Below are positions 13,801 through 25,126 of a stretch of 64,000 nt of DNA, one piece after another. The stretch is from Membranipora membranacea. Its lineage: Eukaryota; Bryozoa; Gymnolaemata; Cheilostomatida; Membraniporidae. The stretch lies in NCBI GenBank assembly GCA_914767715.1, contig OU612067.1:8928001-8992000 (forward strand), read 5' to 3'. The notes beneath the pieces are model-generated. The model saw only the letters and a program-made list of their open reading frames with translations. It made no database searches and was not told the DNA's origin. Numbering within the stretch: position 1 is the stretch's first letter; each line of letters begins with the position of its first letter. The translations under genes were made by a program, and so were the position numbers.

Positions 13801-15684
13801 TGCTAGCAACCAGATACTGAACTAAATTAGTGTCCGGCCCGTTAGCCAATGCTCGCATTTGTCAAGTAGATCACAATGATGGATCATAAGGCTATAGCAG
13901 TATTTCTATCCCAATGTAACTCTGATTATTATCGTTGTGGCACAGAGAGGAAGAGAATTTCATGTGGGTCCTTTTGAGAACACTTACCATTCTCGAGAGC
14001 TTTGTGTAGGTGAATAAGACTCTGGAATGAGAGCGAGGCTACATGAGGTCGTCCCCACCTGTCTGCAGCTCCGAGTACATCCTCCTCAAACTTAATCCAT
14101 CTGGCCTTCTCTCTCCACTCCCAGAGCTCCACCTCATCATCGTGCTGCTGGGTGATCAGCTCGTCTAACTCAACGAAAAGCTGAAACAGATATAGCAAGG
14201 TTAACATTCATTGCTGGATCTAAGTCTTCGCTGAACTGATCGTCTAATCAATGAGCTTGCCCTTATACAGCATTTTCTACTCCATGCTATGTCCAGTCAC
14301 TCCCCTTTGCATGGTGGAGAGAATTAAGGAGAAAAAATCAGAATGTCCTTTTCTGATTGTACCTTTTTCCCACATGATGGGGTTTCCTCCCCATTATTAT
14401 TCAGATCTTCATTGCCGTTTGAAGTTGAGTTAGAGCCTAGTAGAAGTGGGTGAACTGTATCTACATCGACTAAATCACGTAATTCCATTTATAATGTTGT
14501 ATGATATTTTAAAAGTCATATCTCACTGAGTGTTAGTGTAGAAATGAACTTTTCAGCTGATCCGAACTGATTTAAATCTATTCAATCCCAATTGAGTCGG
14601 TCAAAAATCTTAAATCTTTTGTTCTCATGATGTAACAAAATTAAGATATATTGTTTCCCAGCTGATCGCCTTTCATGGCCAGGTTAAAATATCAACAAAT
14701 TATCCGAAAGAGTTCACATTATTTATCCTTTTAGGTCTGTTGAATTGAAGCTATATTAAAAGTTGATTACAGGTATTGAAATGGGTGATTGTTCAGTAGA
14801 ATACTATATATTGGGCTTGCTATACAATGTATGGCCATAATATGTATGGCCATAATATTTACAACCATAATATATATGGCCATAATATGTATGGCCATAA
14901 TATGATGACGGTGTGTAAATGTAGAATGTTCTTACTAACCTGATGGGGTGTCCTGTCAATGTTTGCATTAGGGTCTGAAGCGATGGTAAGCTTGGAATCT
15001 TCAATTGCGCTGGCATCCCAGCTGTCTCTCACCGGAGCCTGTCTGTCAGCTGCAAGGAAAGACAATTCTTGAATAATAATATTATGTCTAATTTGGATAA
15101 ACAGAATTTCCCCAAACATCAATAATACAACTCTAATAATCCGTAGGATTGTAGCTTCTATCAAAGAGTTAGAAACATCTCCTTGGTTCCATTAACTGCT
15201 ATTTACAAGGTAGCTAGATGCGTCTGTTTAAAAAAAAAAAAACTAGGTGTTTGAAGACTACTGTTATATGTAAGCACCTCTTTGCCCAGTGATCTAAACC
15301 ACATCCTTTCACCGGATTTGAATTAATTTTGCATTTTTTTAAACTACTTTAAACTTACTGGCGATATGAGGAAAAAAACTGTGGTAACATCTCAAAAATT
15401 CAGAAAACTGTACACTAGGTGTTCACCCTGGAATTCCCGTCAAAGTGTAATGGTTTGATATTAGTAACAGAAAAGTGAATTAAATACCGTTTTTCATTCA
15501 ATTCGTCTGTTAAAATACTTAGGCAATATGGTTGCTGTTGAGAATGGAAAAATCACAACCCAGAGAGTTTAATCTTACCCATCTTTAATAGCTGTGTAGA
15601 TTCAAAAGTCTCATTTTCATCCTCAATTTCAAGATTATCATCCCTTTTCTTTTTAGTGACATTATTGTTGTCTTTATCAGACAT
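4895..15684 (-). CDS. SLC4 family anion exchanger (AE type), short isoform
   Basis: Eighteen coding exons: 15579-15684 (ATG), 14940-15049, 13988-14180, 13021-13156, 12403-12559, 11938-12058, 11080-11264, 10664-10874, 9201-9419, 8546-8694, 8160-8354, 7803-7953, 7276-7418, 6740-6999, 6179-6432, 5688-5860, 5253-5426, 4895-4990 (TAA). They give about 1010 aa with continuous frame. Residues 1 to about 430 form the cytoplasmic domain ([20 protein letters not shown]). The multi-pass transport domain follows, with [49 protein letters not shown] and [10 protein letters not shown]. The Glu after IFL (AE1 Glu681 equivalent, about 774), the Arg and His in TVRSVAH (about 823 and 827) and a Lys in NKHHP are kept. 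The Glu and this alignment favour Cl-/HCO3- exchange at the plasma membrane over Na+-coupled cotransport. The third extracellular loop carries NES and NMT glycosylation sequons. The tail is short and ends QAGMAN. Confidence 0.95.
7106..7210. mobile_element. MITE-like inverted repeat, family 1, copy 1 (AE intron)
   Basis: Two arms of about 30 bp are near-perfect reverse complements: AGCCAATGTGTTGGCTCTGA on the left (about 7106-7135) and TCAGAGCCAACACATTGGCT on the right (about 7180-7210). The centre is about 45 bp with no coding capacity, which is typical of a small non-autonomous DNA transposon. Confidence 0.75.
7622..7706. mobile_element. MITE-like inverted repeat, family 1, diverged copy
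   Basis: Arms ACCAATTTGTTGGCTCTGAT (left) and AGAGCCAACAAATTGGCT (right) match the 7106-7210 element with substitutions. A half-copy (ACATTGGCTACTTGG) lies just upstream at about 7569-7583, so several family members sit in neighbouring AE introns. Confidence 0.65.
8834..9059. mobile_element. MITE-like element, family 2 (AE intron)
   Basis: Terminal inverted repeats of 19 bp: GGAGTCTTTCAATTAGAAA at 8834-8852 and its exact reverse complement at 9041-9059. The interior is rich in GCTCACTC/GAGTGAGC words, and a third TCTAATTGAAAGAC motif lies inside at about 8979-8992. No ORF. Confidence 0.8.
10515..10640. mobile_element. MITE-like element, family 3 (AE intron)
   Basis: Arms TTGCCTGCATTGCAGTTGCTCC (left; split in practice as TTGCCTGCATTGC + AGTTGCTCC) and GGAGCAACTGCAATACAGGC (right) are inverted repeats. 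They are followed by GGATCAAACTTGATCTA, a motif also found in the element at 47652-47790. The element is directly downstream of the donor of exon 10664-10874. Confidence 0.65.
11708..11752. repeat. Perfect 17-bp hairpin in AE intron
   Basis: Arms ATATTAGCAAACATACA and TGTATGTTTGCTAATAT flank an 11-nt A+T-rich loop. It could be a very short MITE remnant or a hairpin in the intron RNA. Confidence 0.6.
12106..12187. repeat. Dispersed repeat, copy 2
   Basis: Same word order as 2631-2705 (GAGGTTTTCTAAAAGTTTAT, then TGACCTCACATACATAAACA). It lies in the AE intron right after exon 11938-12058. Confidence 0.7.
12729..12890. mobile_element. Diverged family 2 MITE-like copy (AE intron)
   Basis: Starts GGCATCTTTCAATTAGAATG, has GAGCGA/TCGCTC interior words and ends near TTTAATTTAAATTACCCCCT, so it resembles the 8834-9059 element with decayed ends. 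Confidence 0.45.
14825..14905. repeat. Tandem repeat of a TATGGCCATAATATG unit
   Basis: Four to five imperfect units of about 18 bp built on the palindrome TATGGCCATA, in the intron just after exon 14940-15049. Confidence 0.75.
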
Positions 15685-18600
15685 TGTAATGTCAAAAAGG
15701 TTTTAAACTAACGTCCAAATGAGTGTTGAAATGTCAATATCAGCGTTCTCAATATTATAAAATCAGACGGCTCTTGTTGTTGAATTGAAGGTACACCGTA
15801 ATAGTGTAACAGGAACTTTTAGTATCCTTTGCTAGCTTTTATAACTTCAAACTAAGCGATAAAAATCCCTGAGCTCAATGATTGAATCCGCTCTGAATCT
15901 TAATGATGCCAACTACTTTGCTGCACAAGCTCCGAACATGGAATGATTTGCTCCTGTCCGATGTTGAACTCATATGTAGGGCTGTCAAAACCATATATGG
16001 CAGCTGGTGTCAGGTTGCCGTTTAATCCTGACAGGCGTTTTTTAAACCACTTTTCCCACTGATTTTTGCGGAATGTGAAAATGTGAAATTGTTTTACATT
16101 GTTGTTTACCGCATCATCATTGCACATTTTACTGGACAGGATGCGTTTCAGCGGATCACACAAGGGGTTGTTTGTAAAGATTATCAAAAATACAAATATT
16201 ATTTCAATAAGTTCTATTTTGAGGGTGTCATTGTTATTTTTAGGGTGTCATTGTTATTTTTCAACCTTTGTCATGGTTGAGACATGCAAGGAAAATTATC
16301 GACTTATTGGAAAAATTACTGTCCTGCTTTAAATTTGTCATCGAGCAATGTAAATAGCCATAAAGCCATATGAAAGCCGAATGAAAATAATTGAACGTAG
16401 TATGTTTTCATGTTTTCAAGTTATGCGAACTAAAAATGGAAAGAGTAGGGTGGCCTCTAATTTTTTGTGCGCTATTAATAATTGCCTAATTTTATCTTTG
16501 AAATAATGATTTTTATGAAAGCTAAATTTAATTTTAAAAACTGTCATGGAGCTAAATATAAATTCAATTGTGTTCCATTGACTTTCTAGATCCTGCTCCT
16601 TTGACATGTTCTCTCAAAGATTGTAAATCCCCAAAAACAAGATAACAAACATCAAATGCAACAAAGTCCATCAATGACTGCAAAGCTTTAGCACTAGTTC
16701 TGGTTTTATTTAGGGTAGTAGTGCAGTCTGTATACCCCCTCCCGAACCTGATCTTAACAAATCAATGATAGCACACAAGCTAAGCTATGGTTGCATGGGC
16801 GATGGTTGAGTCCATTAACCCCTGACAGTTGAAGAAGGGGCACTTGATTTATAGGGTCGGTGACTACAATAGGTTGTCATGTGGAAAGTGTAGGAAGTTT
16901 GAACCAGAACCAGAGTTTCCTGTGCTCATAACAATTTGACACTATGCATCACCCCCAGCATGCAAAACAACAAGATGGATATGCGCAACGCTTGTCAACA
17001 CTTTGCCAGACAGGCAGGTATTCACCCAGTTGGCTGATATCACCAATCCATGAAAGGGCTTTCGAGTTTTTAGAAAGAGTCACCTTGATTTTGTACCAAG
17101 CATGAATAACGATTCTTTTACCAGAGAAAGGTGAATGCCAAGTCTGTTACGTTGCCAATTTTTTTACTGGAACGCAAAGACAAAGACCATTATTGCCACA
17201 TTGTTATTTCCTCATATCCGAATTGAATAAGACTTACATAGCTTTGAGATGATCGAAATTGAAGTTGACTTTTTATATTTTCCTGATGTTGGTGCATAAT
17301 TGAGTGAGTAACTTTTAGTTTTTATCTGATGCATCTTTGTGTAACTGTGATGTGAATATGCAACAGGCTTTGAACTGTATGATAATGCGACAAAATAAGC
17401 TACATATTTATTTTAGTAAATGTAGCGCATGAAAGGCAGAGTAAGTCATTTGGCTCTCTTCAAAGGTTGCTGACGCTTTTAAGGTATTATGACATTACGA
17501 AACAGCTGGGTTCAAGAGGGAAAACACAAACCTTTATGTACAAACAACTATGTTTGTTACACCAAGAAAATATAAAAGTAAAGAGTTCAAGCCAACTCCT
17601 CGATTAACAACATGTCTAGGGTTAGATACTGTAGTCTAATATGGTAGACAAATATTGCTTATGGAAAATGAATAACTGCCAAATTGGGTGTTTTTTTTGC
17701 AAAATATGCCAATAAAGTTTGGACGCATTTCACGTCTAGACAACAAACAATGTCAGATATTTTCTCTAATTTGCCAAAATCCGAATTGGATTTGGTCAGT
17801 CAGGTGTACAATTTAAAAGTTGTGAAATTATAAAAAATTAAAATTCAATTTCAGGGTCAGACAGTCAACTCAAAAATAGAAAAAAGATGATGTCTTTTTA
17901 TCCTGGTGGTGAACTCAAAAGAGACATCCTAAGTCCAGACATGCAAATAATATTCGACCTGTAATTATCGTATGCTAATAGAACAACCCTAAGTTGTGTG
18001 TGTAAACGTGATGATGACTTATATAACCAACCATCCCTAGCCCTCAGTTGTAAGGTTATAAAACCAAATTAACAAAACATGTTCATCTTAAGTGTCAATC
18101 GAAGGTGTGGCCGAGGGTTTGGCGAAGGCCGCATATCAGTCTGAATTAAAAAACAACTGGGATATAAAGGTGCTAAGAATATTCATTAACTCATTAATGC
18201 CAAGTGAACGCCCAGCTGAAAAAATAATTAAAATCAAGTTTAAACAGCCTAATATTAACTTTTATATCTAGGCTACTGGAATACTGATGAAGCATGATGT
18301 CACCGTGCGTGCATTTCCAAACACTTTGTCACAGCGTACCGGCAGATACGCTGGTCACATAAATTTTGCGGTTGCTTTAACTTAAAAACAATGATGTTCG
18401 CTCATTAACCAAACATTGTCATTTATATGAAAATCAGTATCAGAAATGATTAGAACAACTAATTAATAATGAGAGTTCTTAGGTTAATTATTCAAAATGT
18501 TTGGTTTATCTAATTGTTTTTATAAACATGAGTCCACCTATGTGTCAAACCTAATTAACCAATGGTACAACCATATAAACTGACAGTTACCACACTTGAA

Positions 18601-18859
18601 TCAGGGAGTTGGGACATGGGGATTGCAGAGGAAAAACTTCCTGCATAAATCTAATTTGTTGCTATTTGCCATTTTGAGAGTCATCCCCACCATGAAGATG
18701 TTTGGTATTCCCTACTATCTGTTACACAAGCAATAATAGGACTAGGACAGACAGACAAAGACCCAAACGAGTTACAGAAAAGAAATACATATAGCTTGAG
18801 CTCCCAAACTGATGTGGTGAGAATAAGAGTAATGCCCGAGATAAGAAGAAAGTGCATAC
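15685..18859. other. Upstream of the short AE isoform; intron of the long isoform
   Basis: This contains the presumed internal promoter and 5' UTR of the short isoform, next to the ATG at 15684. I see no coding exon. A duplicated 20-bp word (AGGGTGTCATTGTTATTTTT) occurs at about 16220-16260. No CpG-rich or TATA element stands out. Confidence 0.5.
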
Positions 18860-21800
18860 CTGGATTCCAGTCTTCAGCCTCGGTGCCTTTGGGTAGATAC
18901 CACAGTGAATTCCTTCTGTAGTTTAATGGTTTAGGTGTTTTAAACTCTTTATCTAGAGAAAGTGCAACATATACCAAGGTAAGAAAAGTCCATCACCAAT
19001 TAAGAGACCCGTATTTCAGAAGAACTATCTTCAGCTTAGTTCACTAGTACAAAGTGGAAAATGAACACCACACCAACACCGACTAATAACTGCCGGAAGC
19101 GAAGCCGGTAAAAGAAGCTGCTTGTCATTACAGGGACTGACATTAATCTAATAAAATTGGTCCATCCTACAAGGTTGACATGTACTGTTAGTGTGCAAAG
19201 AAGTTGCGACGCTGGTTATGGACAAGAGAACGCATCTCCCACATTCCTATATAAGCTGAGAAGATTTCAGTGAAGAATTTTTTTCCGAAATGATGCCAGA
19301 AATGTGTAAAAGATAGACCAGACAATTTACCATTTATGAAGATGCTGACTTGTCCGTCTTTGTCTTCTTTCGTAGCCTCATAAGTAGGGGGAGGTGTCCT
19401 GCGCCTAAAGGTAACTGAGGCTGAGTCTAAAATAGCAATAATAATACAATAATAAATATAATTAAAAATGCAATATATTAATAAATCATAATTATGATAA
19501 CATTATCATATGTTATCATACGTTATCATAATTATGATAACGTCAAATGTTTTGGACACTGACAGTTGGCGGTTCTTGTAGGCGAATCCATTACCAAATA
19601 TTGAGGTCAGCATAAGATACTAATGACATGCATTATAACAAGAGACCCAACAGGAGGAGCTTTCGAGGACAGGAGGAGCTTTCGAGGCCTTTTTGAATTT
19701 CTTACATCATAGTTGGGGGCAAGATAGATGACATTTAGAATTAGTAAGCTATGCCTACCGGTTCTCTGTCGTACATCGCTTGCGTCAGCAGTGCTGTCTG
19801 TATTCTGACTAGCAGTCGAGGTGGAGGCGGAGCCAGCTACAGATACATTCTCACTTCCTGACAACAGATAAAAGGTTAATACAATTGGTGCAATCTTGGA
19901 ACCTATCTTGGAATCAAATCGGCTAAGAAGTTTTAGTGTAGACAATACAACTTGACAAAGTTCTTGGGCTAATTGTCATCTAATATTTTCTTGCCACAGC
20001 TCTAAGTTATTGGTAACAACAAATGCACCTGTGATTTTGAACCATTTAAACTCAACACATGTATATTCAACACATGGATATTCTTCCTAAGCAAGAAGTA
20101 GATAAAGCATTATTTACTGGTAATGGTTAGCTGGGGTAATGATGATAATGATTTGTAATTATTGTTTGTGAGGATTTGTAATAGCAACTTAATATCATGT
20201 TTTTGGTAATAAATTAGAGTGGGGGTCAAGGACTAAATAATTCAACACTGATGAAAATAGAAAGGGAAAACCAAAGACTGATTAAATCACAGCCTTTTAG
20301 GTTATCTGATTCAGCGAGTAGCTATTAACCAACATCTCGAGAAGGCAACACCCTATAGAGTGTCAATTTAGCACTTCTTCTCAAGAGAACATACTCAAAT
20401 AAGTCTCCTGGAGAAATTCTTATCATCAAATCCTGTTATGTCAGCGATTATGTACCATTGAGAAATTTAAATTCATTGAAACGTGTCATTCCCATGATGC
20501 AACATTCTGGATTTTCCAATGTTACATGATTGATTCAGATGTAAATTGCATTGTGGGATACTGATTAGTATGCATACCAGAGTCATAGGCATTGTTAGAG
20601 TAAGATTCTTCTTCTGCGCTGTTCTCCAAATGCTTTGGGGGCCCAGTAGGTTGTCCGCCACTGCTATCAGCCTAGAATCAAGAATATGACTATTATATAT
20701 ATTGAACACAAGTCTACAGTAATAAAAACAGCATGGAAAAACATGAAAAAAAATGCAAAGAGTATACAACGGATTATTGTGTATAATGTAAGACAACGCC
20801 CAGTAGAAAAAAGATGATGATTAAGTATGACCATGCAATAGGTACTAAAAAGCGGGCAGTGAATGAGTCCATAACATCAGCTTGTTACATGCACAGTTTA
20901 GCATCATTTTCTTCTTATCCCTTCTTCGGAAATCGCGGGCTTCACTTTACAAATTATTTAGATATTGTGATGATGTTTGACAATACTAATAAAGAACTTA
21001 AATCTTACAACGATCTAAAGAACAACTTGAAGTACTTACCATATTTCTGCTGGAGAAGATTTCTTGTTCTGTTGGTAGAGAGCGATCTGTTTTCTCACTT
21101 CTGGTTGTGATGGGTGTGTGATCAGCTACAGTTCCTGAATATCCTCACCGCTGCAACAACAAACATGCACTCGATTTCATTCCAAGAGGTAAAATGACAG
21201 GTTGACAGTTTGTCTGCGTAATAATTATGAATGCTTCGTTGACAAAAGCCAGCACCTTAATCTGGTCCTCTCCGAGCTATTCAGCTATAGAAATCAGTGG
21301 TAATTGGTGGAGAGCATGATAACAACATTGACAAAAGGCAAAGTTAGAGGGATTTAAATGTGTCAGAATAGAAGTAATTGCACAAATTTACCTCTTTTTG
21401 TATTTAGGCCCTCAGTGAATTGCGAAATCTTAGGGCTGGGCTTAATAAAACATGCCAAATTTAATCCCTGTCTATTTGCTAATGTTTCAAATGTCCCAAT
21501 TCATGAAATTCAATGCTTTGAAAATCGATAACATCGTTGCTGCAGCACTGACTAATTCAATACAGGATATGCTTCAAAAATTCTTAATTATTTGTTATCC
21601 AATGTTGTCTCTCAAATCATCTTTACACAATATTCGGTCAAAAACACAGAAGATCTGCAGTGCATTCTGACATCTTGAGCAAGCAATTATCAGTCCTTTG
21701 TGTGCGAGCATTCCAAGCCTGGATTATTCAGGGTGAATTCACAAGGGTTTACAAAAAAACTTTTATAACCATTAATTTTGAATCCAGCTGAAAACAACAA

Positions 21801-24800
21801 TTATGCGCTGTACTTTCATGCATGGTGGTGGCATCTGATGGTTTGGTGATAAGCCTTATCATTGGTTTGGTGTATCAAGTTACAAAAGTGCAGAGTCACA
21901 AACGGAAAAAAAATAGCTTATCTTGCCCCCCTACAGAGAGTCAAAATCCGAAAAATAACTATGAGTGACAAAGATGGACCTTTCTAAGTAATAGTTTGAC
22001 CTGAACCCAGGTTAAACTGTTGACCTCTCCCGCCCCCACCTTGAAGACAAGGCACAAGTGAAAATATTTGAGGCATGTGATTCGTTATCACGGCATCGTT
22101 TCACAATCTGCTATGCTGAGTCACCCAACAGACTCTGAAGAACACCGAGTGGGAAAACTATAATTATTGAGCGCAATGGTGTCCATTTTTCGCAGGATGG
22201 ATCATAATTTTGATCAAAATTACGGCATTTAGAGACCAGCAGTCTGGAGAAACTAGCAACAAAAGAGAAATTATATAGTTTGTGACAATGTTGAATACTC
22301 TTTAAGTTTGAGTTTGAGCAAAAACATGCAATTTACATAGTGATCCAGGGATAATGTACTATTAAAACCCTTACAAGCATTTATTTCTGCAGCCAATTTA
22401 TGCGATAATTAAATGTTTTCTATATTCTGACCTTATTATGTGAGTAATGTGAAAGCAGTGAAATCATAACTATTCCTAATTTGAAAATATGAAAGATCAA
22501 TAGATAGCGCAGCCAACTCTCTGGCAAAAGTTGTCAAGAAGCCAAACCAGAAGATGATTTTCTGGCTGAAATGCATTCCAGCTGTAATGTTAGCTCGCAA
22601 TTTTTTGATTATATTTTAATAGGACTATGACTTTCCTTTCACTCAAAATTATCAACCTAAGTGCTTGCGTTGAACAAAATCCATTTCTATGCTCTCAAAT
22701 TTTTGTTTTTCCCTAAAATGTTTCACTTTTATGGTGCATAAGACAATAAGTGCCCAATCACACTGCTCACAATGCATCAAGCCACATAATTATCTTGTCC
22801 TTTGTTTTTCGGCACCGTACTCTCTAAGATAATTGTCAGCTGGGTGTCTCATATGACTTGGCTAGCTTATTAAGGTCTTAGGGCACAATCTAATCACGGG
22901 AGCACAAAAGAAAATTGAGTTGAATAGTTTAGAAAATTTTCACTCAAAGGGTTTATTGGTCACATTTGTAAAGATGAGACACCTGTTCAGAAACAATAAA
23001 ACTAAAATGATTCATTCTACTTTCTTTGTCCCTAATCTCGTTGTGGGGATGTATTCGGCTCCTAAAACAACTCAACTTTTTTAGCGATTTAGTATATAGG
23101 CAGATGCGAACAGGGAATCTACACAACAAGCGAACAACACAGGCACAAATTCAGAACTAGTGAACAACATAGGCACAATTGTCGGGATAATTTTCAAATC
23201 AATCATATTTAGGCAAAGGTGAATTTAATTAACATCACACAAGACTTCCGATAGCTATGGAGCTTATACAATGGTATTGGGTAATACTCTTCATCATGAC
23301 ATTTTTGATAATGATCGCTCTACTGGTGTTATTATTCTGCTACCTAAAGCGACAAAGAATGATGTCGTCGGCAGCAGATTCTGATCAATATCCTGCGCTG
23401 TGTTCTCGGCATCAACATCAGCAGCAGAGTAGCCTACTCTACGTACATCAACCAACCTCACAAGGCCTATCGGAACACTTATACTGGCAGCATTATAACC
23501 CGAGAACTTCAAGAGGAGCTATGGACTTTGAAGACCCCGTCCCGGCTTACACTGAGCATATTCCGGAATGGGACTCGGACCAAGTCTACAACCCAACTAC
23601 AGCTAGTCTGAATGAATATACCATAGACGATACCGCCAAGCTTGTGGTGTGAAGAATCTCTACCTACATCTATACCTAAATTTTAAATCCTAGGTGAGAT
23701 GGGAAACCACAAACAAGATCTTTAGCACAGGTGGCCAGTAGTTTCCCTCGGTTCAATAGCCGAGGCCGTCTGTTCCAAGGATGCATTTGCTATCATACTC
23801 AAATTTATCAACTAAAGCTAGTCTGTTCTCATGTTCTCATCTGAAAGGTTATGCAATATCGTGACAAATTGGTTCTAAATCTAGGCTTGTTTTTTATAGA
23901 ATGAATGAAAACAAGGGAATATGATGCACTCACCCTACCTTTGCATTTTGACACAAATTACTCTATCTGACATACCACACATTATTAATGAGAAGAATAA
24001 TTAGGCGAAGTAATAAGAGAAAAGGAAGGGGATCATACTTCCACTAGGAGATCATTTACAAATTACCAAGTGTCCAAACTGACAACAGACAACGCAAAGT
24101 AGATGTCTGCTTTAGTAGATTCACTTTCACTGACAAGTAATGTTTTTGTAAGGCCAAGGAAATTATTTGTAGAAAATCCATATATGCAAATTCAATTTCT
24201 TGATTTCATTCACAGGTGGAGTTGACATACTATAGTTCTATAACAGATGCAGATAGCTGACTTGGTTGACATGAAAGGGTAGAGTTGAGCGGAACTTGAC
24301 ACAAAAGAACTGCCAAGCCAACCTAGGATCCCATTTACACGGCAGCAATACTGAACATCCTTGTTAACGACAAAACAGGAGGAGATAAACCTCTATCACA
24401 CTAAGCCATAATCTGTGTTGACGAAAAGACGAGCAGCGCGAAAACTCATCTGTTGATTTTTAACAATGAGATATATAGCTAACTTTGCTTGCCTGTTGAG
24501 GACGAAGAATTTTTTACGTGTAGGTCAAGTTGGATCTTTGTCTATCATTTGGATATGTTGAAAAAGATAATATCGGCTTGTGGTAGTACTATTGTTGTTA
24601 AATTTAGCAGTCAAGAAATCGCAAAACAAACAGTATTTTTTTTATTGATCTCAATGTTTTAAAAAAAGTAATTTTCATACCGGATATACTATAGATATTC
24701 ACTCACAATATATCAGTGAACATTTTTATCACATTGTTTTGAAAAACAATGCTTTGGACACATTTACGTAGATATTTTTTATCTTGGATCACAAAACTGA

Positions 24801-25126
24801 TAGCATCCCTGAGGCATTGTTTTTACATTTATGTCTCAATAAAAAGAATGGAAATAAATTTCTGGATACAATTGACAATGCCCTTCATGAACCCATTGAA
24901 GAATTTTTGAGTGCAAAATGTCTTTGCCTGTGTACTAAATTTTCTAACATCTAAAGTATTTTGAGAGCTCATGTTGTAGCGCAATTGTCTACCAAATATA
25001 AACTTTTCATAAACACCCACCTATTGGAGTAGTCAAGGCTTGCTTATCGTCCCGAGATGGACCGTTAGGTTCCTGCTGAGATTGTTGGGTTCCTCTCTGT
25101 TGTTCTAATGCTGTAGTATCAAGAGT
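18860..25126 (-). CDS. SLC4 anion exchanger: six upstream exons of a longer N-terminus (5' partial)
   Basis: Six exons chain in frame into exon 14940-15049, bypassing the short first exon: 25021-25126, 21040-21134, 20578-20671, 19759-19857, 19331-19426 and 18860-18952. Junction phases are consistent (0,1,0,1,1,1, then 1). They encode about 194 residues of polar, low-complexity cytoplasmic tail, including TLDTTALEQQRGTQQSQQEP, ADSSGGQPTGPPKHLENSA, SASVTFRRRTPPPTYEA and DKEFKTPKPLNYRR. This sequence has no domain I recognise. Vertebrate AE2 and AE3 are known to have alternative promoters giving different N-termini, and the same arrangement is inferred here. The ATG ending exon 21040-21134 (21042-21040) directly precedes MADSSGGQ and could be an alternative start. 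The true 5' end is not settled; see 28543-28581. Confidence 0.75.
19487..19536. repeat. A+T-rich palindrome in AE intron
   Basis: Arms CATAATTATGATAAC and GTTATCATAATTATG are exact inverted repeats around a 20-nt centre that itself repeats TTATCATA words. It is between long-isoform exons. Confidence 0.6.
23257..23652 (+). CDS. Small single-pass membrane protein, one exon, unknown family
   Basis: A 131-codon uninterrupted frame from ATG to TGA on the plus strand. Residues about 5-29 are a strong hydrophobic helix (WYWVILFIMTFLIMIALLVL, then LFCY) followed at once by KRQR. With only seven residues before the helix and no cleavage site, this predicts a type III topology with a cytoplasmic C-terminus. 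The 100-residue tail is Gln/His/Ser-rich, then acidic, and carries several Tyr (VPAYTEH, QVYNPT, NEYTIDD). Codon choice and the sharp hydrophobic-to-basic transition look like a real gene. It lies on the opposite strand inside the intron between AE exons 25021-25126 and 21040-21134. An extra upstream exon is possible (an AG sits just before the ATG). I do not recognise the family. Confidence 0.65.
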   Translation: MELIQWYWVILFIMTFLIMIALLVLLFCYLKRQRMMSSAADSDQYPALCSRHQHQQQSSLLYVHQPTSQGLSEHLYWQHYNPRTSRGAMDFEDPVPAYTEHIPEWDSDQVYNPTTASLNEYTIDDTAKLVV

